From Actinomycetes bacterium (GTDB lineage Bacteria > Actinomycetota > Acidimicrobiia > Acidimicrobiales > CADCSY01), in the NCBI GenBank assembly GCA_025464025.1, contig JAODBP010000288.1, forward strand, positions 1 to 35,208: 35,208 nucleotides of DNA, given 5' to 3'. Shown here one piece after another: positions 8,386-15,803 of the stretch. Below the pieces are notes generated by a model. The model had not been told where the DNA came from, did no database searches, and was given only the letters and a program-made list of their open reading frames with translations. Both the position numbers and the translations under genes were made by a program. Position 1 is the first letter of the stretch; each line of letters opens with the position of its first letter.

Positions 8386-9147
8386 TCAACGACCCTTCCA
8401 GACCGGCGGGCGCTTCTCGACGAACGCCAGCGGGCCTTCCTTGAAGTCGTCGGTGGCGAGCACGGCCCGGTAGGCGGCGTTGCTGATCCGCCACGCCTCG
8501 TCGTCCTCGGCCAGCGCCCCCTGGAGGACGACGTCACGGCTGAGCCGCACGGCGATGGGGGCGTTGGCCGTGATCCGACCGGCGAGGGCCAGGGCGGCCT
8601 CCACCACGGTCCCCGGCTCGACCAGCTCGTTCACCAGGCCGTGGACGTAGGCCTGCTCGGCGGAGATGGGCTCGCCGGTGAGGGCCATCGCCATGGCCAC
8701 GTTCGGCGGCAGCTTCCGGGCCAGCCGGAACAGGCCGCCGGCGGCCGCGACCAGCGAGCGCTTGACCTCGGGGATCCCGAACGAGGCCCGGGTGGAGGCG
8801 ACCACCAGGTCGCAGGCGGCGACGATCTCGCACCCGCCGGCCAGCGCCGGACCGTCGACCGCGGCGATGATCGGCTTGGTCCGCTCCCGCCGGCAGATGC
8901 CGGCGAACCCGCTACGGCGCGTGATGATCCCGTCGGACCGGCCCTCGCTGACCGCCTTGAGGTCGGCGCCGGCGCAGAACACCGGTCCTCGGGCAGCCAG
9001 GATGCCGACCCAGACCTCGTCGTCGGCCTCCAGGCGGTCGACCGCGGCCTCGAGGGCGCTGGCCAGGGCCGGGTCGACGGCGTTGCGAGCGGCCGGGCGA
9101 TCGAGGGTGATGATGGCCACGCGCCCCCGGACCTCGTAGGTGACCAT
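8386..9147 (-). CDS. Enoyl-CoA hydratase/isomerase (crotonase) family protein
   Basis: 253 residues, normal for crotonases. The CoA-binding oxyanion-hole segments are FCAGADLKAV and ALAGGCEIVAACDLVVAS. Glutamates are present at both positions used in hydratases (GGCE and FGIPEVKRSL), so hydratase activity is possible. The C-terminal FKEGPLAFVEKRPPVWKGR matches enoyl-CoA hydratases. It acts on an acyl-CoA, probably in fatty-acid or branched-chain catabolism; the exact substrate is not readable. Monocistronic, with its own leaderless-type promoter. Confidence 0.88.
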   Translation of the reverse strand: MVTYEVRGRVAIITLDRPAARNAVDPALASALEAAVDRLEADDEVWVGILAARGPVFCAGADLKAVSEGRSDGIITRRSGFAGICRRERTKPIIAAVDGPALAGGCEIVAACDLVVASTRASFGIPEVKRSLVAAAGGLFRLARKLPPNVAMAMALTGEPISAEQAYVHGLVNELVEPGTVVEAALALAGRITANAPIAVRLSRDVVLQGALAEDDEAWRISNAAYRAVLATDDFKEGPLAFVEKRPPVWKGR

Positions 9148-9153
9148 GGCGGG

Positions 9154-9159
9154 ACGGTA
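9154..9159 (-). promoter_or_regulatory. -10 box (TACCGT) of the crotonase gene, leaderless
   Basis: TACCGT ends 6 nt before the ATG at 9147 on the minus strand; no ribosome-binding site lies between. Confidence 0.5.
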
Positions 9160-9192
9160 CCCGGGTCGGTGACACGGGTCACCCGCGATCGC

Positions 9193-9198
9193 TAGCCT
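9193..9198 (+). promoter_or_regulatory. -10 box (TAGCCT) of the zinc-ribbon/HAD pair, leaderless
   Basis: TAGCCT ends 8 nt before GTG 9207 and is identical to the -10 box of the ThyX-like gene. Confidence 0.5.
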
Positions 9199-9206
9199 TC
9201 CACACG

Positions 9207-9401
9207 GTGAGTGACGACAGCCATCGGCTCCAGTGCCCCTTCTGCGAGGGCTACGAGGTCGATCGCCTCTACTTGGCCAGCCTCAACCTCGACGCCTGCG
9301 CCTGTGCCTCGTGCGGCGCCCGGTGGGACGAGAAGGTCGGCACCGGCGAGTTCGTCGGTCGCGGCAGCAGCGCCACCGTCCTGAGCCCCCGCCTCCCCTG
9401 A
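9207..9401 (+). CDS. Small zinc-ribbon protein, function unknown
   Basis: 64 residues with five cysteines: CPFC (C10, C13), then C31, C33 and C36 in ACACASCGARWDE. A zinc ribbon using C10/C13 with two of the last three is likely. I do not recognise a named family. It is the first gene of a two-gene unit: its TGA (9399-9401) overlaps the apparent CTG start of the HAD phosphatase, so it may help the latter's translation. Confidence 0.65.
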   Translation: MSDDSHRLQCPFCEGYEVDRLYLASLNLDACACASCGARWDEKVGTGEFVGRGSSATVLSPRLP

Positions 9402-9940
9402 GGTACCCGGTCTTCGACCTCGACGGCACGCTCGTCGACTCCGACGAGGCCCTGGCCGCGCCGCTCCTGGCGCTCGGCGTCCGCCGGGAGGACATCGCGT
9501 TCGGGCCGCTGCTGGCCGACCAGTGCGCGTCGGTCGGCGTCACCGTCGAGGACTACCTCGCGCGCTACGACCCAACCCTGGCCCGGCCCTTCGCCGGCGT
9601 CGACCAGCTCCTGGCCGGAATCGAGCGGTGGTCGGTGTGCTCGCACAAGGCCCGTGTCTCGGGCCACGCCGAGCTGGAGCGACTCCGGTGGTCGCCGGAG
9701 CTGGCGCTCTTCGCCGAGGACTTCGGCGGCGCGTCGAAGGACCTGGCGCCGGTGCTCGACGCCCTCCACCTTCAGGGGTCTGACGTGGTGTTCGTCGGCG
9801 ACACCGCCCACGACCGAGCCTGCGCCCAGGCGGTCGGCGCCACCTTCGTGCTCGCCGGATGGAACCCGCGGGCCATCCCGCGGCCGGGCGACCTCGTGGT
9901 CGCTCGCCCGCAGGACGTGCTCGACGTGCTGGTCGGCTAG
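9398..9940 (+). CDS. HAD-superfamily hydrolase, phosphoglycolate-phosphatase-like
   Basis: 180 residues if it starts at CTG 9398. Motif I is FDLDGTLVDSDEAL, motif II WSVCSHKARV (serine), motif III lysine ASKDLAP, motif IV VVFVGDTAHDRACAQAVGA. These give a Mg-dependent phosphatase with a small cap, like Gph. There is no ATG, GTG or TTG near the expected N-terminus. CTG AGG TAC CCG would give MRYPVFDLDGTLVDSD, exactly where the family begins, and this CTG forms a CTGA overlap with the upstream stop. In-frame GTG codons about 90 nt further upstream would add a non-HAD stretch within the zinc-ribbon gene. The stop shares a CTAG palindrome with the next gene on the other strand. Confidence 0.8.
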   Translation: MRYPVFDLDGTLVDSDEALAAPLLALGVRREDIAFGPLLADQCASVGVTVEDYLARYDPTLARPFAGVDQLLAGIERWSVCSHKARVSGHAELERLRWSPELALFAEDFGGASKDLAPVLDALHLQGSDVVFVGDTAHDRACAQAVGATFVLAGWNPRAIPRPGDLVVARPQDVLDVLVG

Positions 9941-11736
9941 GCCTCGTCCGAGGCAGGCGCCTCGGTGGCCGGGGCCGGCTCGGCCTCGGGCGCGGCCGCG
10001 ACCACGATCGGCTCCGGCGCGACCTCGGCCTCGGGAGCCGGCGCCTCGACGACGGGTGCCTCGGGCGCGACCTCGGCCTCGGCTGCGGGCGCCTCCGGGG
10101 CGACCTCGACCGCCGGTGCGGCCTCCGGGACGGCGTCGGTGAGCGGCGCGTCGGCGGACAGGACGTCGCCGGCCGGCTCGTCGCTGCGCATCTCCACGGC
10201 GGTCGGCTCGGTGGGCGGTGCCTCGATGGCCGGGACCGGCTCGGCCTCGGGCGTGGCGTGGGTGATCGGGGCGTCGGCCGACAGGACGTCGCCGGCCGGC
10301 TCGTCGCTCCGCATCTCGACCGGCGCCGTCTCGACCGGCGCGGCCTCGACGACCGTGGCGGCCGGGTCCTCGTCGGGCGATGCCGTGGTCGCCGTCGGGC
10401 GGGGCGGCGGCGGGATCCGCCGGGCGCCACCGGGAAGCGGCGGCAACGGCGGGTGCGACACCTTCTGCGGCGCGGGCTTGGCCTTCGGGGCGCGGGGTCC
10501 GCGCTTCGACGCCGGCGGCGGCGGGGGCTCGATGCCGAACAGCTTTGCCGCCGACGGCACGCGACCGGCGTGCTTGCGGGCCATGGCCAGCAGCTCGTCG
10601 CCCGGCTCGGCCGGTGCACCGTCGGGGACGACGTTGCGGCGGACGGGCGAGTAGGCCACGGCGTCGAGCAGGGTGCCCCAGCGATCGGGGGCGATCTCCG
10701 CGGTCATGGCCCCGCCGGCGGCCTCGGCCAGGCGGGTCGTCAGCTCGGGCGGCAGCGTCTCACCCGGCTGGGGCGGGCGGGACGACAGGCGCAGGGCCCG
10801 GACGACCCGACCGCCCTCGAGCGAGGTCGTGAGGTCCTGCAGCCACTCGGTCTGCTCGGCCGCGGTGCGGCGATCGAGCACCTCGCGGAGGCCGGTGGCC
10901 AGCTCGCGGGTCGACTCGTCGCGGGCGACGTCGTCGGCGCTGCTGACGACGGCCCGGAGGTCGCGCAGGGCGATCTCCTCGACGTCGGCTGCCGCCGCTT
11001 CGGCCCGGTCGAGCCAGTCGGCGACGCGGACGCGGCCGACGAGCTCCTCGGCGAGGGAGAGGACCGTGGCCGACGGCATCTCCGGCAGGCCCTCGGCCTT
11101 GGCCTTGGCGTTCTGCTCCTCGAGCGCGGTGCGCACCGACGGCATGCCGCCGCGGAAGAGCTGCTCGGCGATGGGCTGCTGCTCGGGCGACAGCCCGGCG
11201 ACGAGGGCGTCGCGGTGGACCCGGCCGGCCCGAAGCTTCTTCGGCTTGGGCTTCGGCGGCGGCGGGGCCGGACGCTCACGACGGGGACGCTCGGCGCGGG
11301 GCCCGTCGGGGCGCGGCGTGCGCGGGCCACTCGGACCACCGGGACCGCTCGGGCGGTCGTCGCGACGCGGGCGGGGGCCACGGTCGGTGCGCTCGGGGCG
11401 ATCGCCCCGCTCCCGGCGGGGGCCGCCACGACCCTCGCCGCCCCGGTCGCCCTTGCCCACGAGGGTCGAGGTCACCGGGGTGAACTCGCGCTCGGACGGC
11501 AGGATCTCGAGCCGCTCGGGCTCGACGCGTGCTCCCTTGGGCGGGAGCACCGACAGCACGGTGATGCCGTCGACGTTGAAATCGGCCTCGGCTCGCAGGA
11601 CGTCGCCGACCTTCGAGCCACCGGGCAGCAGGGAGCCCTCGAGCTCGCCACGCGGCTCACGGGCTCCGGCGGCGCGCCAGGTCCAGGTCCCGTCGGGGCG
11701 CTCGCTGGTCAGTTCGAGCTCGATCCGCCTCGGCAT
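9937..11736 (-). CDS. Large disordered Arg- and Glu/Ala/Pro-rich protein, function unknown
   Basis: 599 residues, no recognised family. Residues 1-75 look like a small beta domain (GTWTWRAAGAREPRGELEGS, VLSVLPPKGARVEPERLEIL). About 90-165 is Arg/Gly/Pro-rich and basic (RGGPRRERGDRPERTDRG), like RGG tails of RNA-binding proteins. About 165-390 is helical and charged, with conserved-looking SPVRRNVVPDGAPAEPGDEL. The remainder is Pro/Ala/Glu-rich and includes VEMRSDEPAGDVLSADAP twice, 41 codons apart. A nucleic-acid-associated role is inference from the basic stretch only. The start ATG 11736 has a TAGGTT box 9 nt upstream. Confidence 0.65.
   Translation of the reverse strand: MPRRIELELTSERPDGTWTWRAAGAREPRGELEGSLLPGGSKVGDVLRAEADFNVDGITVLSVLPPKGARVEPERLEILPSEREFTPVTSTLVGKGDRGGEGRGGPRRERGDRPERTDRGPRPRRDDRPSGPGGPSGPRTPRPDGPRAERPRRERPAPPPPKPKPKKLRAGRVHRDALVAGLSPEQQPIAEQLFRGGMPSVRTALEEQNAKAKAEGLPEMPSATVLSLAEELVGRVRVADWLDRAEAAAADVEEIALRDLRAVVSSADDVARDESTRELATGLREVLDRRTAAEQTEWLQDLTTSLEGGRVVRALRLSSRPPQPGETLPPELTTRLAEAAGGAMTAEIAPDRWGTLLDAVAYSPVRRNVVPDGAPAEPGDELLAMARKHAGRVPSAAKLFGIEPPPPPASKRGPRAPKAKPAPQKVSHPPLPPLPGGARRIPPPPRPTATTASPDEDPAATVVEAAPVETAPVEMRSDEPAGDVLSADAPITHATPEAEPVPAIEAPPTEPTAVEMRSDEPAGDVLSADAPLTDAVPEAAPAVEVAPEAPAAEAEVAPEAPVVEAPAPEAEVAPEPIVVAAAPEAEPAPATEAPASDEA
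10148..10320. repeat. Two 50-bp direct repeats inside the disordered protein gene
   Basis: Copies at 10148-10197 and 10271-10320 match at 47 of 50 bases, 123 bp (41 codons) apart, so frame is kept. They encode VEMRSDEPAGDVLSADAP. The few differences are at third codon positions or in the flank, suggesting a fairly recent in-frame duplication or gene conversion. Confidence 0.8.
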
Positions 11737-11745
11737 AGGGGTACC

Positions 11746-11751
11746 AACCTA
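11746..11751 (-). promoter_or_regulatory. -10 box (TAGGTT) of the disordered protein gene
   Basis: TAGGTT ends 9 nt before ATG 11736; the leader would be absent or only a few nucleotides long. Confidence 0.4.
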
Positions 11752-11780
11752 TCCGCGACGGAGCGGGGGGCCGAAGCCAC

Positions 11781-12140
11781 TCAGGTGGACAGCTCGAGTC
11801 CGCGCAGCAGGTCGGGGATGCGATCGAGGAAGGCGAGCTTGTCGAAGCAGGCATCGGCGCCGCCGGCGAGGCCCTGGTCGAACACCTCACGCGACGCGTG
11901 GGCGCTCACGACGAAGAGTGCGGCCGAGGGGAGGAGACGGCGCAACCGGGGGAGCGTGGCCAAGCCGTCGAGGCCGGGCATCAGGAGGTCGAGCACGACG
12001 ACCTCGGGCACGACCTCGGTCGCCTGGAGGAGGCAGCGGTCGCCGTCGGCGGCCTCGTGCACGTCGGCACCGAGCCGCTCGAAGGCGGTTCGGAAGAGGA
12101 GCCGGATCGACGGCTCGTCGTCACACACCAGCACACGCAT
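11781..12140 (-). CDS. Stand-alone CheY-like response-regulator receiver
   Basis: 119 residues, a single receiver domain without output domain. The acidic pocket is D7-D8-E9, the phospho-acceptor is D51 (VVLDLLMPGLDG), the switch residue is S79 (VVSAHAS) and the conserved lysine is K101 (CFDKLAF). It should be phosphorylated by a histidine kinase not present in this window and signal by protein-protein contact. The downstream disordered protein is a separate minus-strand gene 44 nt away, so partnership is possible but unproven. ATG 12140 has a TACCGT box 9 nt upstream. Confidence 0.85.
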   Translation of the reverse strand: MRVLVCDDEPSIRLLFRTAFERLGADVHEAADGDRCLLQATEVVPEVVVLDLLMPGLDGLATLPRLRRLLPSAALFVVSAHASREVFDQGLAGGADACFDKLAFLDRIPDLLRGLELST

Positions 12141-12149
12141 GCCAGGCCC

Positions 12150-12155
12150 ACGGTA
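12150..12155 (-). promoter_or_regulatory. -10 box (TACCGT) of the receiver gene
   Basis: TACCGT ends 9 nt before ATG 12140. With the plus-strand box at 12216-12221 it makes an 87-bp divergent promoter region. Confidence 0.4.
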
Positions 12156-12215
12156 CGCGTTCGGGATTGTCGCGATCCATCCCCCAGAAGGGCCATTTCG
12201 GACAGCGAGGCCGGG

Positions 12216-12221
12216 CACCAT
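12216..12221 (+). promoter_or_regulatory. Possible -10 box (CACCAT) of the YjbQ gene
   Basis: CACCAT ends 6 nt before ATG 12228. It keeps the A and T of positions 2 and 6 but is otherwise weak; spacing matches the other leaderless genes here. Confidence 0.3.
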
Positions 12222-12227
12222 GGGGCG

Positions 12228-12629
12228 ATGGAGACCACGGTCCTCGACATCACCACCGGCCAGCGCCACCTCACCGACCTCACCGGCGAGGTCACCCGCT
12301 TCTGCGCCGGACGGGGCGACGGCCTGCTCAACGTGTTCGCCCCCCACGCCACGGCCGGGCTCGCCCTGCTCGAGCTGGGATCCGGCTCCGACGACGACCT
12401 GGACGACCTCCTCGACCGCCTGCTCCCGAGAGACGATCGCTACCGCCATCGCCATGGCGCACCGGGCCACGGCGCCGACCACCTCCTCCCGGTGCTCGTC
12501 GCCCCGTCGCTCACCGTGCCCGTCATCGAGGACGCGCCCGCCCTCGGCACCTGGCAGTCGCTCGTCCTCGTCGACCTCAACGCCGACAACCCGCGCCGGC
12601 ACGTCCGGCTCAGCTTCCTCCCGGGGTAG
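12228..12629 (+). CDS. YjbQ/UPF0047 family protein
   Basis: 133 residues, the normal size. Recognisable segments are LLNVFAPHATAGLALLE, the mid-protein RHRHGAPGHGADHLLPVLVA and ALGTWQSLVLVDLNADNPRR. Conserved histidines (HATAG and GHGADH) would bind metal. YjbQ proteins are a small trimeric family, sometimes described as having thiamine-phosphate-synthase-like activity that can mask thiamine defects; the physiological role remains unclear. Monocistronic and divergent from the receiver gene. Confidence 0.85.
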   Translation: METTVLDITTGQRHLTDLTGEVTRFCAGRGDGLLNVFAPHATAGLALLELGSGSDDDLDDLLDRLLPRDDRYRHRHGAPGHGADHLLPVLVAPSLTVPVIEDAPALGTWQSLVLVDLNADNPRRHVRLSFLPG

Positions 12630-12654
12630 CGCCCTTCCGTCACGGTGACGCAAC

Positions 12655-13845
12655 TCACGGCCCACCTGCCGTCGGCGCCAGCTGGTCGCTCGGTGGGAGG
12701 ATCCGTCGCTTCCCGTCGCCGGGTTCGAGGCGCCAGCCCTGGGTCTTGAGGAGGTGGTGGTGATGGCACATCCGATCGGCGGCCCAGACCCGGGTGGTGT
12801 GGGTGTCGGCCCAGTCCTCCCGGTGGTCACGCTCCAAGCGCACCGTGTTGTGGCAGCCCTTCACCACGCACTCCGGATCCCGCCACTCGAGCGCCGTCTT
12901 CTGGTGCTCGGTGAACTGCCGGCCCAGATGCGCGACCGTGCACACGTCCTTGCCCTTGGTCACCAGCAGCGTGAGGAACGACTCGTTCATCAGCTTGAGC
13001 GCCTCGGACACCGGGATCGGCCCGAACCCAGCGATCTCGCACACCTCGCCAGGCGCGGTCGAACCACGCCGCGCGGCGGACAGGTCGACCCGCACCAACG
13101 TCTTGACGTTCGGCTTCGTCGAGCCACCCATCTTGGACATGGCCAGCAGCGCATCGAAGGCATGGGCCTCGACGCTCTCGCGCCGCCCCTCCTCACGGGC
13201 CCGCTCGAACTCACCGTCGATCAACGGCTGCAACCGCGACCAGAACACGGCGATGTCCGCCGCCGTGCCCCGGGCGTACAACTCGTGCGCGCCGTCGGGC
13301 GCCGTCGACCGTCGCAGCGAGCGGCTGCGCCGTAGCCGATCCTCCCGCGCCTGCTCGTCCTCGGCCGAGCGCGCTGCGGCCTTCACACGGTCGGCCCGGT
13401 TCCGCAGCTCGGCCAACGACTCCGCCGGCGCCGCAGCCAACAGCTGGTGCTCGGCGTCCGGATCCGCGGTCGCGGCCTCGGCCACCGCGGAGGCCTGCTG
13501 CGCCGACAGCTTCCCGCTGCGCACGGCGCGGTCGGTCTCGGGCAACGCCTCCAACCGGCGCGCCGTGTCGAGCGCATCCTTCGCCGCGCCCACCGTGGTG
13601 CCGCTCTTGCGGGCCAGCCAGTGCTCGGGGGACCGGTCGCCGTCGACACGCCACTGGTTGGTCTCCGCCGCACGGGCGGCGACCTTGGCCCTGCCGGCCG
13701 CGGCCAACCGCTCGACGGTCGAGAACCACTCCAGCAACGTGACGGCCTGCGGCCCCGACAGCACCGACACGTCGAGTCGGCCCAGCCACACGCGCAACTG
13801 GTTCACCACCAGCTCCCGTGCCCGCTGCCCGTGTCGGCCGAACAT
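12655..13845 (-). CDS. DUF222 / 13E12-repeat HNH endonuclease-like protein
   Basis: 396 residues. The N-terminal two thirds is the helical DUF222 (13E12) domain, with TVERLAAAGRAKVAARAAET and RSPEHWLARKSGTTVGAAKD as typical parts. The C-terminus is an HNH domain: CVVKGC, then RLERDHREDW, then ADRMCHHHHLLKTQGW, with the paired cysteines and HH metal-site residues present. These proteins occur in many near-identical copies in actinobacterial genomes and are thought to be mobile or selfish, but no transposase, integrase or terminal repeat is visible here. DNA cleavage is predicted from the HNH, not shown. It has its own leaderless promoter. Confidence 0.85.
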   Translation of the reverse strand: MFGRHGQRARELVVNQLRVWLGRLDVSVLSGPQAVTLLEWFSTVERLAAAGRAKVAARAAETNQWRVDGDRSPEHWLARKSGTTVGAAKDALDTARRLEALPETDRAVRSGKLSAQQASAVAEAATADPDAEHQLLAAAPAESLAELRNRADRVKAAARSAEDEQAREDRLRRSRSLRRSTAPDGAHELYARGTAADIAVFWSRLQPLIDGEFERAREEGRRESVEAHAFDALLAMSKMGGSTKPNVKTLVRVDLSAARRGSTAPGEVCEIAGFGPIPVSEALKLMNESFLTLLVTKGKDVCTVAHLGRQFTEHQKTALEWRDPECVVKGCHNTVRLERDHREDWADTHTTRVWAADRMCHHHHLLKTQGWRLEPGDGKRRILPPSDQLAPTAGGP

Positions 13846-13852
13846 GCGTTCG

Positions 13853-13858
13853 ATCCTA
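13853..13858 (-). promoter_or_regulatory. -10 box (TAGGAT) of the HNH gene, leaderless
   Basis: TAGGAT ends 7 nt before ATG 13845. Confidence 0.5.
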
Positions 13859-13905
13859 CCCAGTCACCCCAGGGGTCGCAACCGAAATGTCCGAATCCTT
13901 GGAAC

Positions 13906-13920
13906 AGCGATCAGATCGCT
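13906..13920. promoter_or_regulatory. Perfect 15-bp palindrome between divergent genes
   Basis: AGCGATC-A-GATCGCT lies in the 251-bp region between the HNH gene and the zinc-finger gene, upstream of the HNH promoter. It could be a protein-binding site; no neighbour is an obvious candidate binder. Confidence 0.35.
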
Positions 13921-14082
13921 CGAGCACGCCCTCGGCAACCCCGGCGGACGATCGCCACGACGAGCCAGATGGACCAGGGCACCGACATCGCGGCCACCGG
14001 TGCACCCATCCGCGGTGGTCGAGCCGGACGAAGCGGAGGATGCCCGGCGAGACCATCATTCCGCCGCGGCGGTCACCCTCGG

Positions 14083-14088
14083 TAGGTT
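14083..14088 (+). promoter_or_regulatory. -10 box (TAGGTT) of the zinc-finger gene, leaderless
   Basis: TAGGTT ends 8 nt before GTG 14097. Confidence 0.5.
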
Positions 14089-14096
14089 CTGTCTCT

Positions 14097-14435
14097 GTGA
14101 CGAAACAAGCGGGGGAACAGCGGTGCCGGTGGTGCGGTCGGGCCTTCGAGGTGAAGGCCGGGCCGGGCCGGCCGGCGCAGTACTGCCGGCGCTCGTGCCG
14201 CCAGCGGGAGTACGAGGCGAACCTGCGGTCCAAGGAGCTCGGGCTCGGCGAGACCGAGCTGGTGATGGCCCGGTCCGAGCTCGACCGGCTGCGTGACGCG
14301 CTGTACGTGCTCGAGGCGGCGGTCGAGGACGTCGACCACGACCTGGAGGAGAGCGGCAACGACCCCCAGGAGGTGCGGCGATCCCTGGACTGGCTCCTCG
14401 CCGCCGCTCGGCCTCTCCTGGAACTCCGCCCATAA
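14097..14435 (+). CDS. Zinc-finger / coiled-coil hypothetical protein
   Basis: 112 residues. The N-terminus RCRWCGRAFEVKAGPGRPAQ, then YCRRSCRQREYEA, is a Cys4 finger (C10, C13, C30, C34) of the type seen in many small actinobacterial proteins. Residues 45-85 form a heptad-like helix (LVMARSELDRLRDALYVLEA, then AVEDVDHDLEE). A short DNA- or RNA-binding protein that dimerises is a reasonable guess, not a known function. The start is GTG 14097 because the -10 lies 8 nt upstream and the finger begins right after it. Confidence 0.65.
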   Translation: MTKQAGEQRCRWCGRAFEVKAGPGRPAQYCRRSCRQREYEANLRSKELGLGETELVMARSELDRLRDALYVLEAAVEDVDHDLEESGNDPQEVRRSLDWLLAAARPLLELRP

Positions 14436-14629
14436 TCTCCGTTACGTAAAGTTAGCCAGGCGCCGAAGGACGGGGGGTTCGCCAACCCGTGCGATGCGCC
14501 GCTCGTCGTCCGGACGCTCTCTCGGCAGCGGATCCCCGATCGGGACCTTGCCTCCCGAGATCGGTCTGCCCCGCCTGAAGCCCGACGGAGCGAAGCATCA
14601 GGGACACGTTCCGTGGGAACATCGACACC

Positions 14630-15004
14630 CTGAGCCGGCTGAAGATCCGCATCATCGTCGACCGTGGGCTGTCCCTCGATCTGGACGGCGCGCTCACGGC
14701 CGTCAACGCACGCCGGTTCGAGCGGGTCATCGTGGACGCCTTCGCCGGTGACGCGCCGCCGCCGTTCCTCGCCGTCGACCTCGTGCGCCTCGACCTGGTG
14801 GACGAGGAGGGGCTGGCGGTGCTGGTCCGGGCCTCCGAGCTGGCCCACGCCGCCGGGACCGGCTTCGTGCTCCGGGAGCCCCGCCGCCACGTCGAGCGGC
14901 TCCTGCGGATCGCCGGCCTCGGCGACCTCGTGCGCAGCGACCCGTCCCTGCGCCCACTGCAACCCCAGCGTCGTCCACAGGCCCGGGTCGCCACCTGGCG
15001 GTAG
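14630..15004 (+). CDS. STAS-domain protein with no canonical start codon
   Basis: About 124 residues if started at CTG 14630; from the first canonical codon (GTG 14732) only 90. The frame reads KIRIIVDRGLSLDLDGALTA, NARRFERVIVDAFAG, LAVDLVRLDLVDEEGLAVLV, then ERLLRIAGLGDLV, a full anti-anti-sigma-factor-type STAS fold. Starting at 14732 would delete the first strands, so the real start must be upstream. Between the in-frame TGA (ending near 14575) and 14732 there is no ATG, GTG or TTG; CTG 14630 gives a sensible N-terminus. The phospho-acceptor serine of SpoIIAA (DSxGL) is replaced here by DEEGL, so phospho-switching is unlikely. A partner anti-sigma factor is not seen. Confidence 0.6.
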   Translation: MSRLKIRIIVDRGLSLDLDGALTAVNARRFERVIVDAFAGDAPPPFLAVDLVRLDLVDEEGLAVLVRASELAHAAGTGFVLREPRRHVERLLRIAGLGDLVRSDPSLRPLQPQRRPQARVATWR

Positions 15005-15042
15005 CGCACGTCACGTTTCCCCGGCTCGATCGGGGGCACCGT

Positions 15043-15780
15043 GTGGGGATGCTCAGCCGGATCGCCAAGGCGGTCGACCGGCGGATCGGACCGTTCCTCC
15101 GATCTCTCGGTGACCGGGTCGAGTGCCCGCTCTGCGGCTGGTCGGGGCACCGCTTCGAGCCCGAGGGCCTCGCCTACGCCCGGAACCGCCGCTGCCGCCG
15201 CTGCGGTGCCGTGGAGCGCCACCGGATGCTGTGGCTCCACCTGCGGGACCGCACCGACCTCCTGCGCCGACCGACCCGGGTGCTCGACGTGGCGCCGATG
15301 GCGTCGGTGGCCCGGGCCATGGACGCCGACCGGGCCCTGACCCGGGTCGGCACCGACCTCTCCCCCGACCGCGACCCCCACGTCGTGGCCGACCTCACCG
15401 CCGTCGGCCTCCGCGGCGACGCCTTCGACCTCGCCGTCTGCTTCCACGTGCTCGAGCACATCCCGGACGACGCCGCGGCCATGCGCGAGCTCCACCGCAC
15501 CCTCCGCCCGGGCGGCACCCTGCTGGTGCAGGTGCCCCTCGCCGAGGGCACGGCCACCGAGGAGGACCCCGCCGCCCCACCCGAGGAGCGGCGCCGCCGC
15601 TTCCACCAGGACGACCACGTGCGGCTGTACGGCCTCGACGTCGTCGACCGCCTCGGCGCCGCCGGCTTCGAGGTCGAGCCGACCCGCCCGGTGGAGTGGC
15701 TCGCCCCCGAGACCTACGAGCGCCACGCCCTGGCCGGCGACGACCAGGTCATCCTCGTGTGCCGGAAGCCCTCGCCCTGA
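15043..15780 (+). CDS. SAM-dependent methyltransferase with N-terminal zinc ribbon
   Basis: 245 residues from GTG 15043; ATG 15049 is an alternative and neither site is decisive. A zinc ribbon comes first (C28, C31, C51, C54: CPLCGW, CRRCGAVERHR). Then a class I methyltransferase fold follows: motif I is the degenerate RVLDVAPMASVARAMDADRA, and the post-motif segments are FDLAVCFHVLEHIPDDAAAM and LRPGGTLLVQVPL. Motif I lacks the usual GxGxG, as in several methyltransferases linked to glycan or surface-polymer synthesis. The substrate is unknown. It is 23 nt before the FmdB gene, which has its own promoter. Confidence 0.8.
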   Translation: MGMLSRIAKAVDRRIGPFLRSLGDRVECPLCGWSGHRFEPEGLAYARNRRCRRCGAVERHRMLWLHLRDRTDLLRRPTRVLDVAPMASVARAMDADRALTRVGTDLSPDRDPHVVADLTAVGLRGDAFDLAVCFHVLEHIPDDAAAMRELHRTLRPGGTLLVQVPLAEGTATEEDPAAPPEERRRRFHQDDHVRLYGLDVVDRLGAAGFEVEPTRPVEWLAPETYERHALAGDDQVILVCRKPSP

Positions 15781-15791
15781 GCTCGAAGCGG

Positions 15792-15797
15792 TACCGT
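15792..15797 (+). promoter_or_regulatory. -10 box (TACCGT) of the FmdB gene, leaderless
   Basis: TACCGT ends 6 nt before GTG 15804. Confidence 0.5.
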
Positions 15798-15803
15798 CTC
15801 GGC

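Noticed and set aside
13848..13862. GTTCGATCC, resembling a tRNA T-loop
   Set aside because: The flanking bases do not pair into a T-stem, no acceptor or anticodon arm is present, and the bases belong to the HNH gene promoter.
14608..14620. GTTCC-GTG-GGAAC, considered as a LexA/SOS box
   Set aside because: Actinobacterial SOS boxes read GAAC-N4-GTTC; here the halves are in the opposite order. It is only a 5-bp hairpin.
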